Assembly: GCF_003586285.1 (NCBI RefSeq)
Contig: NZ_QUBR01000002.1
Location: 992,001-1,056,000, forward strand
From: Aeromicrobium endophyticum
GTDB taxonomy: Bacteria; Actinomycetota; Actinomycetes; Propionibacteriales; Nocardioidaceae
Direction of reading: 5' to 3'
DNA: 64,000 nt
The notes under the pieces were generated by a model. That model made no database searches and was not told the origin of the DNA. It saw nothing but the letters and a program-made list of their open reading frames with translations. Position 1 is the stretch's first letter. Every line of letters starts with the position of its first letter. Both the position numbers and the translations under genes were made by a program. Shown piece after piece: positions 34,902 through 43,855 of this stretch.

Positions 34902-35908
34902 GTCGGACGGGTGCCAGGCGTCTGCTTGGCTGTCAGCGACGCATCGCGCACCACCACGTCGCCGAGGGCGTCGTCGATCGCTGCCATCACGTCGTCGTCG
35001 AGCGTGACGCCCGAGGCCTTGACGTTGTCGGTGACCTGCTCGGGGCGCGAGGCACCGATGATCGCGGCCGAGATGTTGGGGCGGTTGAGCACCCACGCAA
35101 CCGCGAGCTGGGCCATCGACAGACCGGCGTCGGCCGCGACCGGCTCGAGCCGTGCGACGGCCTCGAGCACGTCGTCGCGCAGCCAGCGGCTGATGTTCTG
35201 GGAGCCGCCCGACTCGTCGGTCGCGCGCGATCCCTCGGGGACCGCCTGGCCGGGCTTGTACTTGCCGGTGAGCACGCCCTGGGCGATCGGCGACCAGACG
35301 ATCTGGCCGAGCCCCAGCTCTTCGCTGGCGGGCACGACCTCGTCCTCGATGACGCGCCACAGCATCGAGTACTGCGGCTGACTGGAGATGAGAGAGAAGC
35401 CCAGCTCGCGGGCCAGCGCCTGACCCTCGCGGATCTGGTCGGCGGTCCACTCCGAGACGCCGATGTAGAGGGCCTTGCCCGAGCGGACGACGTCGGCGAA
35501 CGCCTGCATCGTCTCTTCGAGCGGCGTCTCGATGTCGAACCGGTGGGCCTGATAGAGATCGACGTAGTCGGTCTGCAGACGCGTGAGCGATGCGTTGATC
35601 GACTCCATGATGTGCTTGCGCGACAGGCCGGAGTCGTTGGGTCCGCCGGGGCCAGTGGTCCAGTAGACCTTGGTGAAGATCTCGAGCGACTCACGACGCT
35701 CGCCGGCCAGGGCGCGTCCGAGCACCGACTCGGCCTTGGTGTTGGCGTACACGTCGGCGGTGTCGAAGGTCGTGATGCCGACGTCGAGGGCCTGACGGAC
35801 GCATGCCGTGGCGGCGTCCTCCTCGACCTGCGAGCCGTGGGTCAGCCAGTTGCCGTAGGCGATCTCCGAGATCTTGAGACCGCTGTTGCCGAGATATCTG
35901 TGCTCCAT
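34898..35908 (-). CDS. Aldo/keto reductase, Kv-beta-like group
   Basis: NADPH-dependent reductase of 336 residues. Tetrad residues are in DTADVYANT (Asp, Tyr), IFTKVYW (Lys) and LYQAHRFD (His). QIVWSPIAQGVLTGKYKPG and GASRPEQVTDNV mark the voltage-gated potassium channel beta-subunit-like group. The substrate is unknown. I chose the ATG at 35908, which sits 7 nt after TACGTT (leaderless type), over one six codons upstream. It leads the Nif3, zinc-ribbon, RNase H operon by a 4-nt overlap. Confidence 0.9.
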   Translation of the reverse strand: MEHRYLGNSGLKISEIAYGNWLTHGSQVEEDAATACVRQALDVGITTFDTADVYANTKAESVLGRALAGERRESLEIFTKVYWTTGPGGPNDSGLSRKHIMESINASLTRLQTDYVDLYQAHRFDIETPLEETMQAFADVVRSGKALYIGVSEWTADQIREGQALARELGFSLISSQPQYSMLWRVIEDEVVPASEELGLGQIVWSPIAQGVLTGKYKPGQAVPEGSRATDESGGSQNISRWLRDDVLEAVARLEPVAADAGLSMAQLAVAWVLNRPNISAAIIGASRPEQVTDNVKASGVTLDDDVMAAIDDALGDVVVRDASLTAKQTPGTRPT

Positions 35909-35941
35909 GTCGTCCAACGTACCCACGGACGCGGTCGAGCG

Positions 35942-38053
35942 TCAGCCGACCTGTGCGAGCACGAGCGGCAGCACCGAGCCGGCACCGCTGCGGCGCAGCT
36001 CGCGTGCGGCGGTGGTGAGCGTCCACCGGCTGTCGACGCGGTCGTCGATCAGCAGGACCGGCTTGCCTCCGAGCGACTGCAGGCCATCGGCCAGGGCCGG
36101 ACCGACGGCGAGCTGCCCCCACACGTCGGCCAGGCGGTAGGCGCTGTTGCCGCCGGGCCCGCTGCGCGCTCCCTCGCCGACCAGGTCGAGCGAGCCGAGA
36201 TCGGTCAGCCGGCCGATGCGGGCGATGCCGCGGGCCATCGAGTCGACCAGCTGCGGCCGGGACCGAGACGGGATGCTGACGACCGCGGCCGGACGCTCGG
36301 CCCACCCCCAGTCCTTGAGCACGCGCACGCAGGCGCCCAGCAGCTCGTCGGAGATCGGCGCATCGGGTGCCCCGGCGGCGAACAGCTCGCGCAGGACGCC
36401 GCCCCAGCCGAGGTCGGTGAGGCGAGCGACGGCGCGACCGGCCTCGGCGCGGTCGTCGACGGCGATCTTGCCCTTGGCCTCGACACCGAGCCGCTCGGCA
36501 CCCGTGGGCCACTGAGCGCGCGGCTCGATCTCGACGCCGACCTTGTCGAGGGTGCCGGACGCCGTCTGGGTGGCGGCCGAGTCGACCCCGGTGGGGAACC
36601 ACGGGCCGGCACAGTTGTCGCACCGGCCGCAGGGCGCCGCCGTGGCGTCGTCGAGGTCACGCTGCAGCATCTCCATGCGGCACGTCGAGTCGTGCTGGTA
36701 GGTCAGCATCGAGCGCTGCTCGGCCTCGCGCGCCGCGGCGATGCGCTCGTATCGCTCGCGGTCGTACGTCCACGGCTGCCCGGTCGCGACCCATCCGCCC
36801 TGCACGCGACGCACCGCTCCGTCGACGTCGAGCACCTTGAGCAGCAGCTCGAGCGGTGTGCGGCGCAGGTTGACCCGCGCCTCGAGGGCGGGCGTCGACA
36901 GCGGCACGTCGTTCAGCTCGCCGATGACCGCCGCCGCCCGCTCCTGGCTCGGCATCGACGACGTGGCGAAGTACGTCCAGATGTCCTTGTCCTCGCGGCC
37001 GGGCAGCAGCAGGACGTCGGCGTTGTCGGTGGCACGGCCGGCGCGTCCGACCTGCTGGTAGTAGGCCACCGGCGACGACGGCGCGCCGAGGTGGATGACG
37101 AAGCCCAGGTCGGGCTTGTCGAAGCCCATGCCGAGCGCGCTGGTGGCGACGAGCGCCTTGAGCTCGTTGCCCTTGAGCTGACCCTCGAGCTGCTCACGCT
37201 CCTCGGGGTCGGTACGGCCGGTGTAGGCGCGCACCGCGTGGCCGCCCTCGCGCAGCAGGCGTGCGGTGTCCTCGGCGGCGGAGACCGTGAGGGCGTAGAT
37301 GATGCCGCTGCCAGGCAGCTCGGCCAGGTGGCTGAGCAGCCAGCCCAGGCGATCGCGTGCCCCCGGCAGCTCGAGCACGCCGAGGCGCAGCGACGTGCGC
37401 GCCAGCGACCCGCGGATGGTCAGCACGTCACCCTCCGCGCCCAGCTGCTCGGCGACGTCGGTGACCACACGGGCGTTGGCCGTGGCCGTGGTGGCCAGCA
37501 CCGGCAGGTCGGACGGCAGCTGACCGATGAGCTCGGCCAGACGGCGGTAGTCAGGACGGAAGTCGTGGCCCCAGTCGGAGATGCAGTGCGCCTCGTCGAC
37601 GACCAGCATGCCCATGCGCTCGATCAGGGCGGGCAGCTGCTCGTCGCGGAAGCGCGGGTTGTTGAGGCGCTCGGGCGAGACCAGCAGGATGTCGATCTCG
37701 TCGGCGGCCAGCTTGGCGCGGGTCTCGTCCCACTCGTGCGGGTTGGCCGAGTTGATCGCGACCGCCCGCACCCCCGCGCGGGCCGCGGCGGCGACCTGAT
37801 CGCGCATGAGTGCCAGCAGCGGCGAGACGAGCAGCGTCGGCCCGGCGCCGCGCTGGCGCAGCAGCAGGGTCGAGATGAAGTAGACGGCCGACTTGCCCCA
37901 GCCGGTGCGCTGCACGACCAAGGCCCGGCGATGACCGTCGACCAATGCCTCGATCGCCTCGAGCTGGCCGTCGTGGAAGACGGCGTCGTCGCGGGCGGTC
38001 AGCCGTCGCAGCGCGGTCGTGGCATCGGACGCGGTGCTGGTCGAGGAAGGCAT
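35942..38053 (-). CDS. RecQ family DNA helicase with phosphoribosyltransferase-like C-terminus
   Basis: ATP-dependent 3'-5' helicase of 703 residues. Motifs in order: Walker A QRTGWGKS (48-55), VVDEAHCISDWGHDFRPDY (about 155-173), TATAN, ALGMGFDKPD and QQVGRAGR. A zinc-binding region with CRMEML and CGRCDNC lies near 470-495. Unlike E. coli RecQ, the tail (about 600-703) ends in GGKPVLLIDDRVDSRWTLTTAA, which resembles the PRPP-binding loop of ComF-type phosphoribosyltransferases. No HRDC domain is seen. This fused form recurs in actinobacteria; the tail's function is unknown. Confidence 0.9.
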   Translation of the reverse strand: MPSSTSTASDATTALRRLTARDDAVFHDGQLEAIEALVDGHRRALVVQRTGWGKSAVYFISTLLLRQRGAGPTLLVSPLLALMRDQVAAAARAGVRAVAINSANPHEWDETRAKLAADEIDILLVSPERLNNPRFRDEQLPALIERMGMLVVDEAHCISDWGHDFRPDYRRLAELIGQLPSDLPVLATTATANARVVTDVAEQLGAEGDVLTIRGSLARTSLRLGVLELPGARDRLGWLLSHLAELPGSGIIYALTVSAAEDTARLLREGGHAVRAYTGRTDPEEREQLEGQLKGNELKALVATSALGMGFDKPDLGFVIHLGAPSSPVAYYQQVGRAGRATDNADVLLLPGREDKDIWTYFATSSMPSQERAAAVIGELNDVPLSTPALEARVNLRRTPLELLLKVLDVDGAVRRVQGGWVATGQPWTYDRERYERIAAAREAEQRSMLTYQHDSTCRMEMLQRDLDDATAAPCGRCDNCAGPWFPTGVDSAATQTASGTLDKVGVEIEPRAQWPTGAERLGVEAKGKIAVDDRAEAGRAVARLTDLGWGGVLRELFAAGAPDAPISDELLGACVRVLKDWGWAERPAAVVSIPSRSRPQLVDSMARGIARIGRLTDLGSLDLVGEGARSGPGGNSAYRLADVWGQLAVGPALADGLQSLGGKPVLLIDDRVDSRWTLTTAARELRRSGAGSVLPLVLAQVG

Positions 38054-38099
38054 ACGAGCATCGTGTCAGGAGCCGGCGACATCGAGCCGTGCGAGGCCG

Positions 38100-38876
38100 T
38101 CAGCCTGTGGACGTGGCGCGCACCGCCGTGCCGTCGACGTCCTCCGAGCGCACGATCTCGGTGGTCAGACCGGCGCGCTCGAGGGCAGCGACGGTCAGAC
38201 CCGACTGACGCGGGCTCGTCTCGACGATCAGGTGACCGCCCGGTGCCAGCCAGTGCGGGGCGTCGGCGGCGACGCGGCGGTGGAGGTCGACGCCGTCCAC
38301 TCCCCCGTCGAGCGCCGTGAGCGGCTCGTGGTCGCGCGCCTCGGGTGGCATCAGGGCGATCGCGTCGGTGGGCACGTACGGCGCGTTGACGACGAGCAGG
38401 TCGACACGACCTCGCAGGTCGTCCGGCAGCGCCTCGAAGAGGTCGCCGATGAAGACCCGCCCGCCGACCGGCTCGACGTTGCGCCGGGCGCACCGCACGG
38501 CGGCGGGGTCGACGTCGCTCGCGTACAGCTCGATCTCCGGCTGAAGGTTGTGCAGGGCGACGCCGACCGCGCCCGTCCCGCAGCACAGGTCGACGACGAC
38601 CGATCCCGGTGCCACGAGCCGCTCGCCGTGCTCGACCAGCACGGCGGACCTGGTCCGGGGCACGAAGACGCCCGGCTCGACCGCTACGCGCAGGCCGCAG
38701 AACTCGGCCCAGCCGACGACGACCTCGAGCGGCTCGCCCGCCAGGCGCCGCAGCACCATCGACTCGAGCTCGTCGGCCGACGTCGCCGAGGACGAGAGCA
38801 CACGTGCCTCGTCCTCGGCGAAGACGCAGCCGGCTGCGCGCAGTCGTCGCGTCAGCTCGGCCGCGTCCGTCGTCAC
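38100..38876 (-). CDS. Putative protein N5-glutamine methyltransferase (PrmC/HemK-like)
   Basis: A SAM methyltransferase of 258 residues. VFVPRTRSAVLVEHG corresponds to the PrmC segment before motif I, and VVVDLCCGTGAVGVAL is motif I. The substrate-binding NPPY motif of true PrmC appears as NAPYVP, a change seen in a separate actinobacterial paralogue group. A role in release-factor methylation is therefore uncertain, and the canonical prmC is probably elsewhere in the genome. It lies 46 nt from the start of recQ, in the same direction. Confidence 0.8.
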   Translation of the reverse strand: MTTDAAELTRRLRAAGCVFAEDEARVLSSSATSADELESMVLRRLAGEPLEVVVGWAEFCGLRVAVEPGVFVPRTRSAVLVEHGERLVAPGSVVVDLCCGTGAVGVALHNLQPEIELYASDVDPAAVRCARRNVEPVGGRVFIGDLFEALPDDLRGRVDLLVVNAPYVPTDAIALMPPEARDHEPLTALDGGVDGVDLHRRVAADAPHWLAPGGHLIVETSPRQSGLTVAALERAGLTTEIVRSEDVDGTAVRATSTG

Positions 38877-38883
38877 GGGACCA

Positions 38884-40200
38884 CTACTTGACGGTCACGC
38901 GCAGCGCCTTGGTGGCGCCGGCTGTGCTGCTGGTGCCGGAGTAGGTGGCGGTCAGCGGCTGACTTCCGGACGGCAGGCCGCTCAGGGTCACGACGGCGCG
39001 GCCCTTGACGACGTCGACACTCTTGGAGCGTCCCTCGAACGAGAGCGTCAGTGTGCCGCCGGGCGCCTTGCTCGACGCCGCACGGGTGATGCGCACCGCC
39101 ACCTTCGCCGTGCCGGTGCCGCCCTTGGTCGCGGTCTTGACGGAGACCCTGGACTTCAGCTTGGTGTCGAGACCGCTGATCGGCGTGCCCGGGACGACCG
39201 TGACTCGCTGACGCGTCTTGCGGTCGGTGCCGCCGCCGAAGAACTGCGACGCCCAGACGTCGTTGTGGTCGTCGAAGCGGATCGAGTAGGCGCCGGCCGG
39301 AAAGCTGTCCTTGAGCGTGTAGCGACCGCTCGATCGGGTCGTGACCACGCGGTTGAACTGACCGGTGTAGATGCGGACGCCGATGCCCTTGAGCGGCCGA
39401 CCCGACGAGTCGGTGACCTTGCCCTTGAGGGTGGTGACGGCAGGCGCCGACTTGGTCATCGTGACGGCGGGCAGGGCGCGGTCGCCCGGCGCGAGGGTCA
39501 CGCGCTGCTTGGCGTAGGCCGCGCCGTCCGTGCCGGTCACGCAGTCGCCCAGTGCGCTGGCGACGAAGTCGATGCACTGCTTCGCGTAGAGGCCGTCGGA
39601 GACGATGACCTCGTCGTAGTTCCCACCCGGGATGCCCCGCAGCGCGTACGTGCCGTCGGCGTTCACCGGGGCGCTCCACTCCGGGTAGAGCTTCTCGTAC
39701 GACTCGCCCTGGTCGTTGTACTGGCCGGGGTTGACGCTGACGGTCAGCCCGGTCGCCGGACGTCCGTCCGACCGCTTCACGGTGCCGACGAGAGCCGACG
39801 CGGCCTTCAGGTTGACGTTCTGCGTCAGCGTCTTGCCCTTCTTGGCGACGATCGTGCGGTACGTCTTGACGCCCTTGGACGTGCGGTCGGTGACGAGGAC
39901 GACGTATCTGTTGGTGGTGCTGGACGTCGCCGTCAGCCCGGAGAACGAGTAACGACCCCTGCTGTCGGTGTTGTCGGTCTTCAGCCGCTGGCCGACCTCG
40001 TACTCGTCGTTGCTCCGGTCGAGCACGAGCGGGTACAGCTGCACCTTGGCGAAGTCGACCGGCTGACCGCCGAGCGTGACGGTGCCCTTGAGGTTCGCGG
40101 TGCTCGACGCGGCGGAGGCCGGCGACATCAGGCCCGCGAGCACGAGCGCTCCAGCAGCCGTGAGCGCCGCGCCCGCGCGGACGATGGTGGGTGTCTTCAT
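38884..40200 (-). CDS. Secreted protein with carboxypeptidase-regulatory-like repeats
   Basis: Exported protein of 438 residues. A Sec signal peptide (about 1-31, ending SPASAAS) is followed by beta-sandwich domains with transthyretin-like signatures: NLKGTVTLGGQPVDFAKVQLY, ALVGTVKRSDGRPATGLTVSV and TLKGKVTDSSGRPLKGIGVRIY, each leading to a GRYSFSGL / GTYALRGI / GRYTLKDS segment. The last 90 residues look like an Ig-like domain ending PLTATYSGTSSTAGATKALRV. No sortase motif or enzymatic site is visible. AAAGGGG precedes the ATG at 40200. It is probably a surface or adhesive protein. Confidence 0.8.
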   Translation of the reverse strand: MKTPTIVRAGAALTAAGALVLAGLMSPASAASSTANLKGTVTLGGQPVDFAKVQLYPLVLDRSNDEYEVGQRLKTDNTDSRGRYSFSGLTATSSTTNRYVVLVTDRTSKGVKTYRTIVAKKGKTLTQNVNLKAASALVGTVKRSDGRPATGLTVSVNPGQYNDQGESYEKLYPEWSAPVNADGTYALRGIPGGNYDEVIVSDGLYAKQCIDFVASALGDCVTGTDGAAYAKQRVTLAPGDRALPAVTMTKSAPAVTTLKGKVTDSSGRPLKGIGVRIYTGQFNRVVTTRSSGRYTLKDSFPAGAYSIRFDDHNDVWASQFFGGGTDRKTRQRVTVVPGTPISGLDTKLKSRVSVKTATKGGTGTAKVAVRITRAASSKAPGGTLTLSFEGRSKSVDVVKGRAVVTLSGLPSGSQPLTATYSGTSSTAGATKALRVTVK

Positions 40201-40268
40201 GGGGTCCCCTTTGGTGACAGGCACCCACTCGGGTGCCCGATGAAGTTACGCCTGGGGCTGGTGTGACA

Positions 40269-41003
40269 TCAACGACCGACGGAACATGTTCCGTCCGTGT
40301 CATGCGTGTCGTCGGTGAGAGGTGCCGCGGCCACGTGAGTGCGCAGGAGCCCGTTGATGAGGACGTCGACCGCCCACGCATTGCGTTCGGCCGGCGATCC
40401 GCCGGTAAAGACGGACGGTCCTGCTTCGACCAACAGGGGGTGACGCTCCGGGTCTGCAGACCCGAGCGTCGCCTCGAGCTCGGCGAGATCCTGGGCGTTG
40501 ACGGACGCGTGTGCGGCCTGTTCGGCCGCAGATGCCGTCGCTACCTGCAGGAGCAGGTCGACCGCCCGGCCCGCCGTCGGGGTGTCGAGCCCCAGGTCGT
40601 GCAGGGCACGTAGCAGGAGCTCGAGCAGGTCCAGGTAGTGCGGTCCCTGCGGCCAGGTGATCAGCGCGGCCTGAGCGAGAGCGGGGCGGCTGGCGAGGAG
40701 CTGCGCATAGTCCTCGAGCGTGCGGTGGACACGCTGACGTGCGCTCTCGTCGGGGTCGTCCCAGCGCAGGTCGAGGCCCGCGAGGTGCCGGTCGATGAGG
40801 AGTGCGTTGAGCTCGGTGATGTTCCGCACGTAGACGTAGAGCGATGCAGGGCCCGTGTCGAGATGGTGGGCCAGGCGGCGCATCGTGAGCTTCTCGGCCC
40901 CTTCCTGGTCGATCACCGCCATCGCGGCATCGATGATCGCCGCACGTGACAGCGGCGGCTTCGCCGGACGATCTCGACGGCTGACAGGTTCGGGTCGGTT
41001 CAC
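40269..41003 (-). CDS. TetR family regulator of the divergent efflux pump
   Basis: A TetR repressor of 244 residues. The helix-turn-helix is LTMRRLAHHLDTGPASLYVYVRNITELN (about residues 38-65), and the C-terminal domain is all helical. I chose the GTG at 41003 because the ATG at 41036 would place the start inside the 30-bp palindrome that carries the promoter. It lies divergent from an MFS pump, the classic layout of drug-responsive repressors. The ligand is unknown. Confidence 0.87.
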   Translation of the reverse strand: MNRPEPVSRRDRPAKPPLSRAAIIDAAMAVIDQEGAEKLTMRRLAHHLDTGPASLYVYVRNITELNALLIDRHLAGLDLRWDDPDESARQRVHRTLEDYAQLLASRPALAQAALITWPQGPHYLDLLELLLRALHDLGLDTPTAGRAVDLLLQVATASAAEQAAHASVNAQDLAELEATLGSADPERHPLLVEAGPSVFTGGSPAERNAWAVDVLINGLLRTHVAAAPLTDDTHDTDGTCSVGR

Positions 41004-41020
41004 CTGGAACACGCTACTCT

Positions 41021-41050
41021 TGATCGTGACGAACATGTTCGTCACGATCA
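41021..41050. promoter_or_regulatory. Perfect 30-bp palindromic operator with divergent promoters
   Basis: The half TGATCGTGACGAACA is followed by its exact reverse complement. For the pump gene, TTGATC (41020-41025), a 17-bp spacer and CACGAT (41043-41048) form a promoter; by symmetry the same elements serve the regulator on the other strand. One bound repressor would shut both. A partial third half, ATTCGTCACCG, follows at 41052-41062. Confidence 0.88.
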
Positions 41051-41073
41051 CATTCGTCACCGAGAGGATCCAC

Positions 41074-42480
41074 ATGTCAACGACGCACACTCCCCCGCTG
41101 ACAGCCAGGGCGGTCTGGTTGACGCTGATCGTCGTGCTCCTCGCCGATGCGATGGACCTCATCGACTCCACGATCACCAACATCGCCTCTCCCTCGATCG
41201 CCGCCGATCTCGGTGCAGGGGACGGCGTCATCAAGTGGCTCGGCGCGGCCTATGCCCTGGCGTTGGGTTCGCTCCTCGTGCTGGGAGGACGCCTCGGAGA
41301 CCGGTGGGGGCAGAAGCGCACCTTCCTCATCGGCATGGCCGGGTTCGTGCTGGCTTCAGCGGTGGCCGGCCTGGCTCCATCGTCAGCGGTGCTCATCGGC
41401 TCACGAGCCGCTCAAGGCATCTTCGGCGCGCTGCTGATCCCCCAGGGCATGGCGATCATGGCCGCCACCTTCCCCAAGCCGATGCTGCAGAAGGCCTTCG
41501 CGGTGTTCGCACCCATGCTCGGAGTGTTCGCCGTGGCCGGTCCCATCCTCGGAGGCGTGCTTATCGACGCGAACCTCTTCGGGCTCGAGTGGCGCCCGAT
41601 CTTCCTCATCAACGTCCTGCTCGGCGGCGTGGCGCTCGTGATGGCGATTGCCTTCCTGCCCACCGTTCCTCCGCACCCGGCAGCGCGCATCGACGCGCTG
41701 AGCAGCGGGCTGCTCGTCGTCGCGTTGTTCGGTGTGCTCTTCGGTCTCATCGACGGGTCCGGCAGCGGATGGTCTGCCATCTCCGTCGCGGCGATCGTCG
41801 TCGGCGCATCGGTCTTCGCGGGATTCGTGCGGCGGCAGACCCGGACCGCCGACCCGCTGCTGCCCCGCACGCTGCTCGCCAACCGAGGCTTCACCGCCGG
41901 CCTCGCCGTCGGCCTGCTGGTCTTCGCAGGTTTCAGCGGCCTCATGTACGTGCTCTCGCTGTTCCTCCAGCTCACCCTCGAGTACACACCCACCCAGACC
42001 GCGCTGAACCTGATCCCCCTGACCGTCGGCATCATGGCCGGCTCCGGGATCGCCGCCGCGCTCATCGTCAAGCTCGCACGCCGCCTGGTGGCCGCCGGCC
42101 TGCTCGCGATCATGGCGGGCATCGTCGTCATGATCCTGCTCCTGCACACCACGGGGCTCGATCTGACGTGGTGGCAGCTGGCCATCGCGACGCTGCTGAT
42201 GGGTATCGGTGCGGGCATCTGCTTCAGCTCGATCTTCAACACCGCCCTCGGAGACGTGAGTCCCGAAGAAGCAGGATCTGCGAGCGGATCGCTCAGCGCC
42301 GTCCAGCAGGTCGCCAACGGGGTCGGTTCAGCTCTGGTCACCAGCGTCTTCCTCACGCTGTTGCCGAGCGGCGATCTCACCGCGGTCACCGCGACGTTGG
42401 CCGGACTCCTCGCGCTCATCGGCCTGTGCCTACTGGCCGTACCGCTCCTCCCGAAGACGGCAGTGGCAGACGTCGACTGA
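41074..42480 (+). CDS. MFS multidrug efflux transporter, DHA2 (14-TM) family
   Basis: Proton-coupled drug exporter of 468 residues with about 14 hydrophobic helices. Motif A is GGRLGDRWGQKRTF (about 70-83), and motif C-like GVFAVAGPILGGVLID follows at about 150-165. DLIDSTITNIASPSI in helix 1 is the D1 motif of the DHA2 group. GAGAGG precedes the ATG at 41074. Expression is expected to be controlled by the TetR across the palindrome. A DoxX-like gene follows after 40 nt and is likely co-transcribed. Confidence 0.9.
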   Translation: MSTTHTPPLTARAVWLTLIVVLLADAMDLIDSTITNIASPSIAADLGAGDGVIKWLGAAYALALGSLLVLGGRLGDRWGQKRTFLIGMAGFVLASAVAGLAPSSAVLIGSRAAQGIFGALLIPQGMAIMAATFPKPMLQKAFAVFAPMLGVFAVAGPILGGVLIDANLFGLEWRPIFLINVLLGGVALVMAIAFLPTVPPHPAARIDALSSGLLVVALFGVLFGLIDGSGSGWSAISVAAIVVGASVFAGFVRRQTRTADPLLPRTLLANRGFTAGLAVGLLVFAGFSGLMYVLSLFLQLTLEYTPTQTALNLIPLTVGIMAGSGIAAALIVKLARRLVAAGLLAIMAGIVVMILLLHTTGLDLTWWQLAIATLLMGIGAGICFSSIFNTALGDVSPEEAGSASGSLSAVQQVANGVGSALVTSVFLTLLPSGDLTAVTATLAGLLALIGLCLLAVPLLPKTAVADVD

Positions 42481-42520
42481 CTCACCCTCCCCACCGCATC
42501 ACGCGCTCGAAAGGACACCC

Positions 42521-42946
42521 ATGAACCGCACCGCACCGTACCGACGATCACTCAGCACATTCGCGTGGACCCTGCAGGGACTCCTCACCGTCGTCTTCGC
42601 GGGCGGCGGCCTGTACAAGCTGGTCACGCCCTATGCCGAAGCCGTCGAACAGTTCGGCGACATCCCGCACGGCCTCCTGATCACCGCGAGCATCTTCGAG
42701 ATGGTCGGCGGTCTGGGAGTCCTCCTGCCGAGCCTGACACGCGTCCTCCCGGCCGTGACGGTCCTGGCAGCCCTGGGCTGCGCGCTCCTCCAGGGTGCTG
42801 CCGTCGTATTCCACGTCCTCGAGGGAGACTCCGGCGAGCTCGCGCTCAACGTGGCTCTCATCGCCGTGGCGCTCGGCGTGGCCTGGATCCGTTGGCGCGT
42901 GGTCCCCATCCGGCCTCGCACCGTCACGGCTCTCGACGGCTCCTGA
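42521..42946 (+). CDS. DoxX-like membrane protein
   Basis: A 141-residue protein with four hydrophobic helices. FAGGGLYKLVTPYAEAVEQFG and MVGGLGVLLPSL match the DoxX-like family, which often accompanies redox stress or efflux genes. The exact role is unknown. GAAAGGACACCC precedes the ATG. It trails the MFS pump and should share its TetR control. Confidence 0.8.
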   Translation: MNRTAPYRRSLSTFAWTLQGLLTVVFAGGGLYKLVTPYAEAVEQFGDIPHGLLITASIFEMVGGLGVLLPSLTRVLPAVTVLAALGCALLQGAAVVFHVLEGDSGELALNVALIAVALGVAWIRWRVVPIRPRTVTALDGS

Positions 42947-43029
42947 TCCCACGGAGCTGAGCGAGACGATCAGCGATGACCTGCGTCGCTGCCGGTGAGG
43001 CGGTCTTGTTCGCACGTGCGAGCCAGCGG

Positions 43030-43103
43030 TGGGCGAAGAGGGACTCGAACCCCCGACCTTCCGGGTGTAAACCGGATGCTCTAACCAACTGAGCTATTCG
43101 CCC
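43030..43103 (-). tRNA. tRNA-Val (UAC anticodon)
   Basis: The minus strand folds as a full cloverleaf: acceptor GGGCGAA/TTCGCCC, D arm GCTC-GAGC, anticodon stem TCCGG/CCGGA with loop TTTACAC (anticodon TAC), and T arm with GTTCGAGTC. The discriminator base is A. CCA is not encoded. Confidence 0.95.
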
Positions 43104-43150
43104 TCAGGATCAGCGGCACACTACCGCAGGCTGCCCCGAGGACGTGAGAC

Positions 43151-43186
43151 GGCGGCTGCCAAGGTCTCGGGTCCCTGGCAGCCGCC
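43151..43186 (-). terminator. Strong stem-loop after ahpE
   Basis: GGCGGCTGCCA (43151-43161) pairs perfectly with TGGCAGCCGCC (43176-43186) over a 14-nt loop. It lies 73 nt after the ahpE stop on the minus strand and before the tRNA. No T-run follows, so it is a GC-rich actinobacterial-type terminator candidate. Confidence 0.6.
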
Positions 43187-43258
43187 GCATCCATATCAAA
43201 GCGCATCTGCAGGGGCAGCCGCAGCGAATTCGCACAATTCGGACGAAGGTCCCAGTCG

Positions 43259-43717
43259 TCAGCTCAGATCGGCCAGCGCGGCCCGGTAGTCGGCCAGGTC
43301 ACGAGCCTCTCCGATGCCGTTGACGACCTGCCAGCGCAGCACTCCTTCGCCGTCGATCACGAACGCGCCGCGGTTCGGTGCGCCGGCGTCCTCGTTGAAG
43401 GTGCCGTAGGCGCGCGAGACCTCGCCGTGCGGCCAGAAGTCGCTCAGGATCGAGAACGTGTAGCCGTCGCGGTCGGCGAAGGCGCGGTTGGAGAAGAAGT
43501 GGTCGCACGAGATGGCGAGCACCTCGGCGTCGTCGGTCGCGAAGGCGTCGAGGTTGTCGCGGATCTCGCACAGCTCGCCGGTGCAGATACCGCTGAACGC
43601 GAACGGGAAGAAGACGAGGACGACGTTCTTGCCACGCAGCGACGAGAGCGTGATGTCCTCGCCGTGCTGGTTCTTGAGGGTGAAGTCGGGTGCGGCGTCG
43701 CCGATCGAGAGAGTCAT
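43259..43717 (-). CDS. ahpE: Peroxiredoxin AhpE
   Basis: Thiol peroxidase of 152 residues that reduces hydroperoxides and peroxynitrite. The peroxidatic Cys is in FFPFAFSGICTGELC, with Thr and the later Arg of the active site conserved. LSDFWPHGEVSRAYGTFNE and PNRGAFVIDGEG closely recall mycobacterial AhpE. Two additional cysteines (GELC and ISCDHF) are present, so it may resolve internally unlike the one-Cys mycobacterial form. It lies near aceE, as in mycobacteria. Confidence 0.93.
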   Translation of the reverse strand: MTLSIGDAAPDFTLKNQHGEDITLSSLRGKNVVLVFFPFAFSGICTGELCEIRDNLDAFATDDAEVLAISCDHFFSNRAFADRDGYTFSILSDFWPHGEVSRAYGTFNEDAGAPNRGAFVIDGEGVLRWQVVNGIGEARDLADYRAALADLS

Positions 43718-43793
43718 GCTCGCAGCCTAATCCGACGAAGCCGGACGCGTGGTGACCACAGGTCGAGCGAGCGCAGCGAGCGTAGACAAGCGC

Positions 43794-43852
43794 CCAGGCG
43801 AAGCCTGGCAGCCGTGAGGAACGAACGGCTGGAGCGGCGAGGGACGAGCCGC
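43794..43852 (-). repeat. Three tandem hairpins between DUF3052 and ahpE genes
   Basis: CCAGGC-GAA-GCCTGG (43794-43808), AGCCGT-N9-ACGGCT (43810-43830) and GCGGC-N9-GCCGC (43834-43852) follow each other without gaps larger than 3 nt. They lie just after the DUF3052 stop, upstream of ahpE. They may terminate or attenuate transcription into ahpE. The neighbouring GAGCGAGCGCAGCGAGCG (43764-43781) is a low-complexity run. Confidence 0.5.
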
Positions 43853-43855
43853 GCG

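Noticed and set aside
41004..41036. Upstream start for the TetR of the efflux pump (ATG at 41036)
   Set aside because: It would place the start codon inside the palindromic operator and upstream of the likely transcription start.
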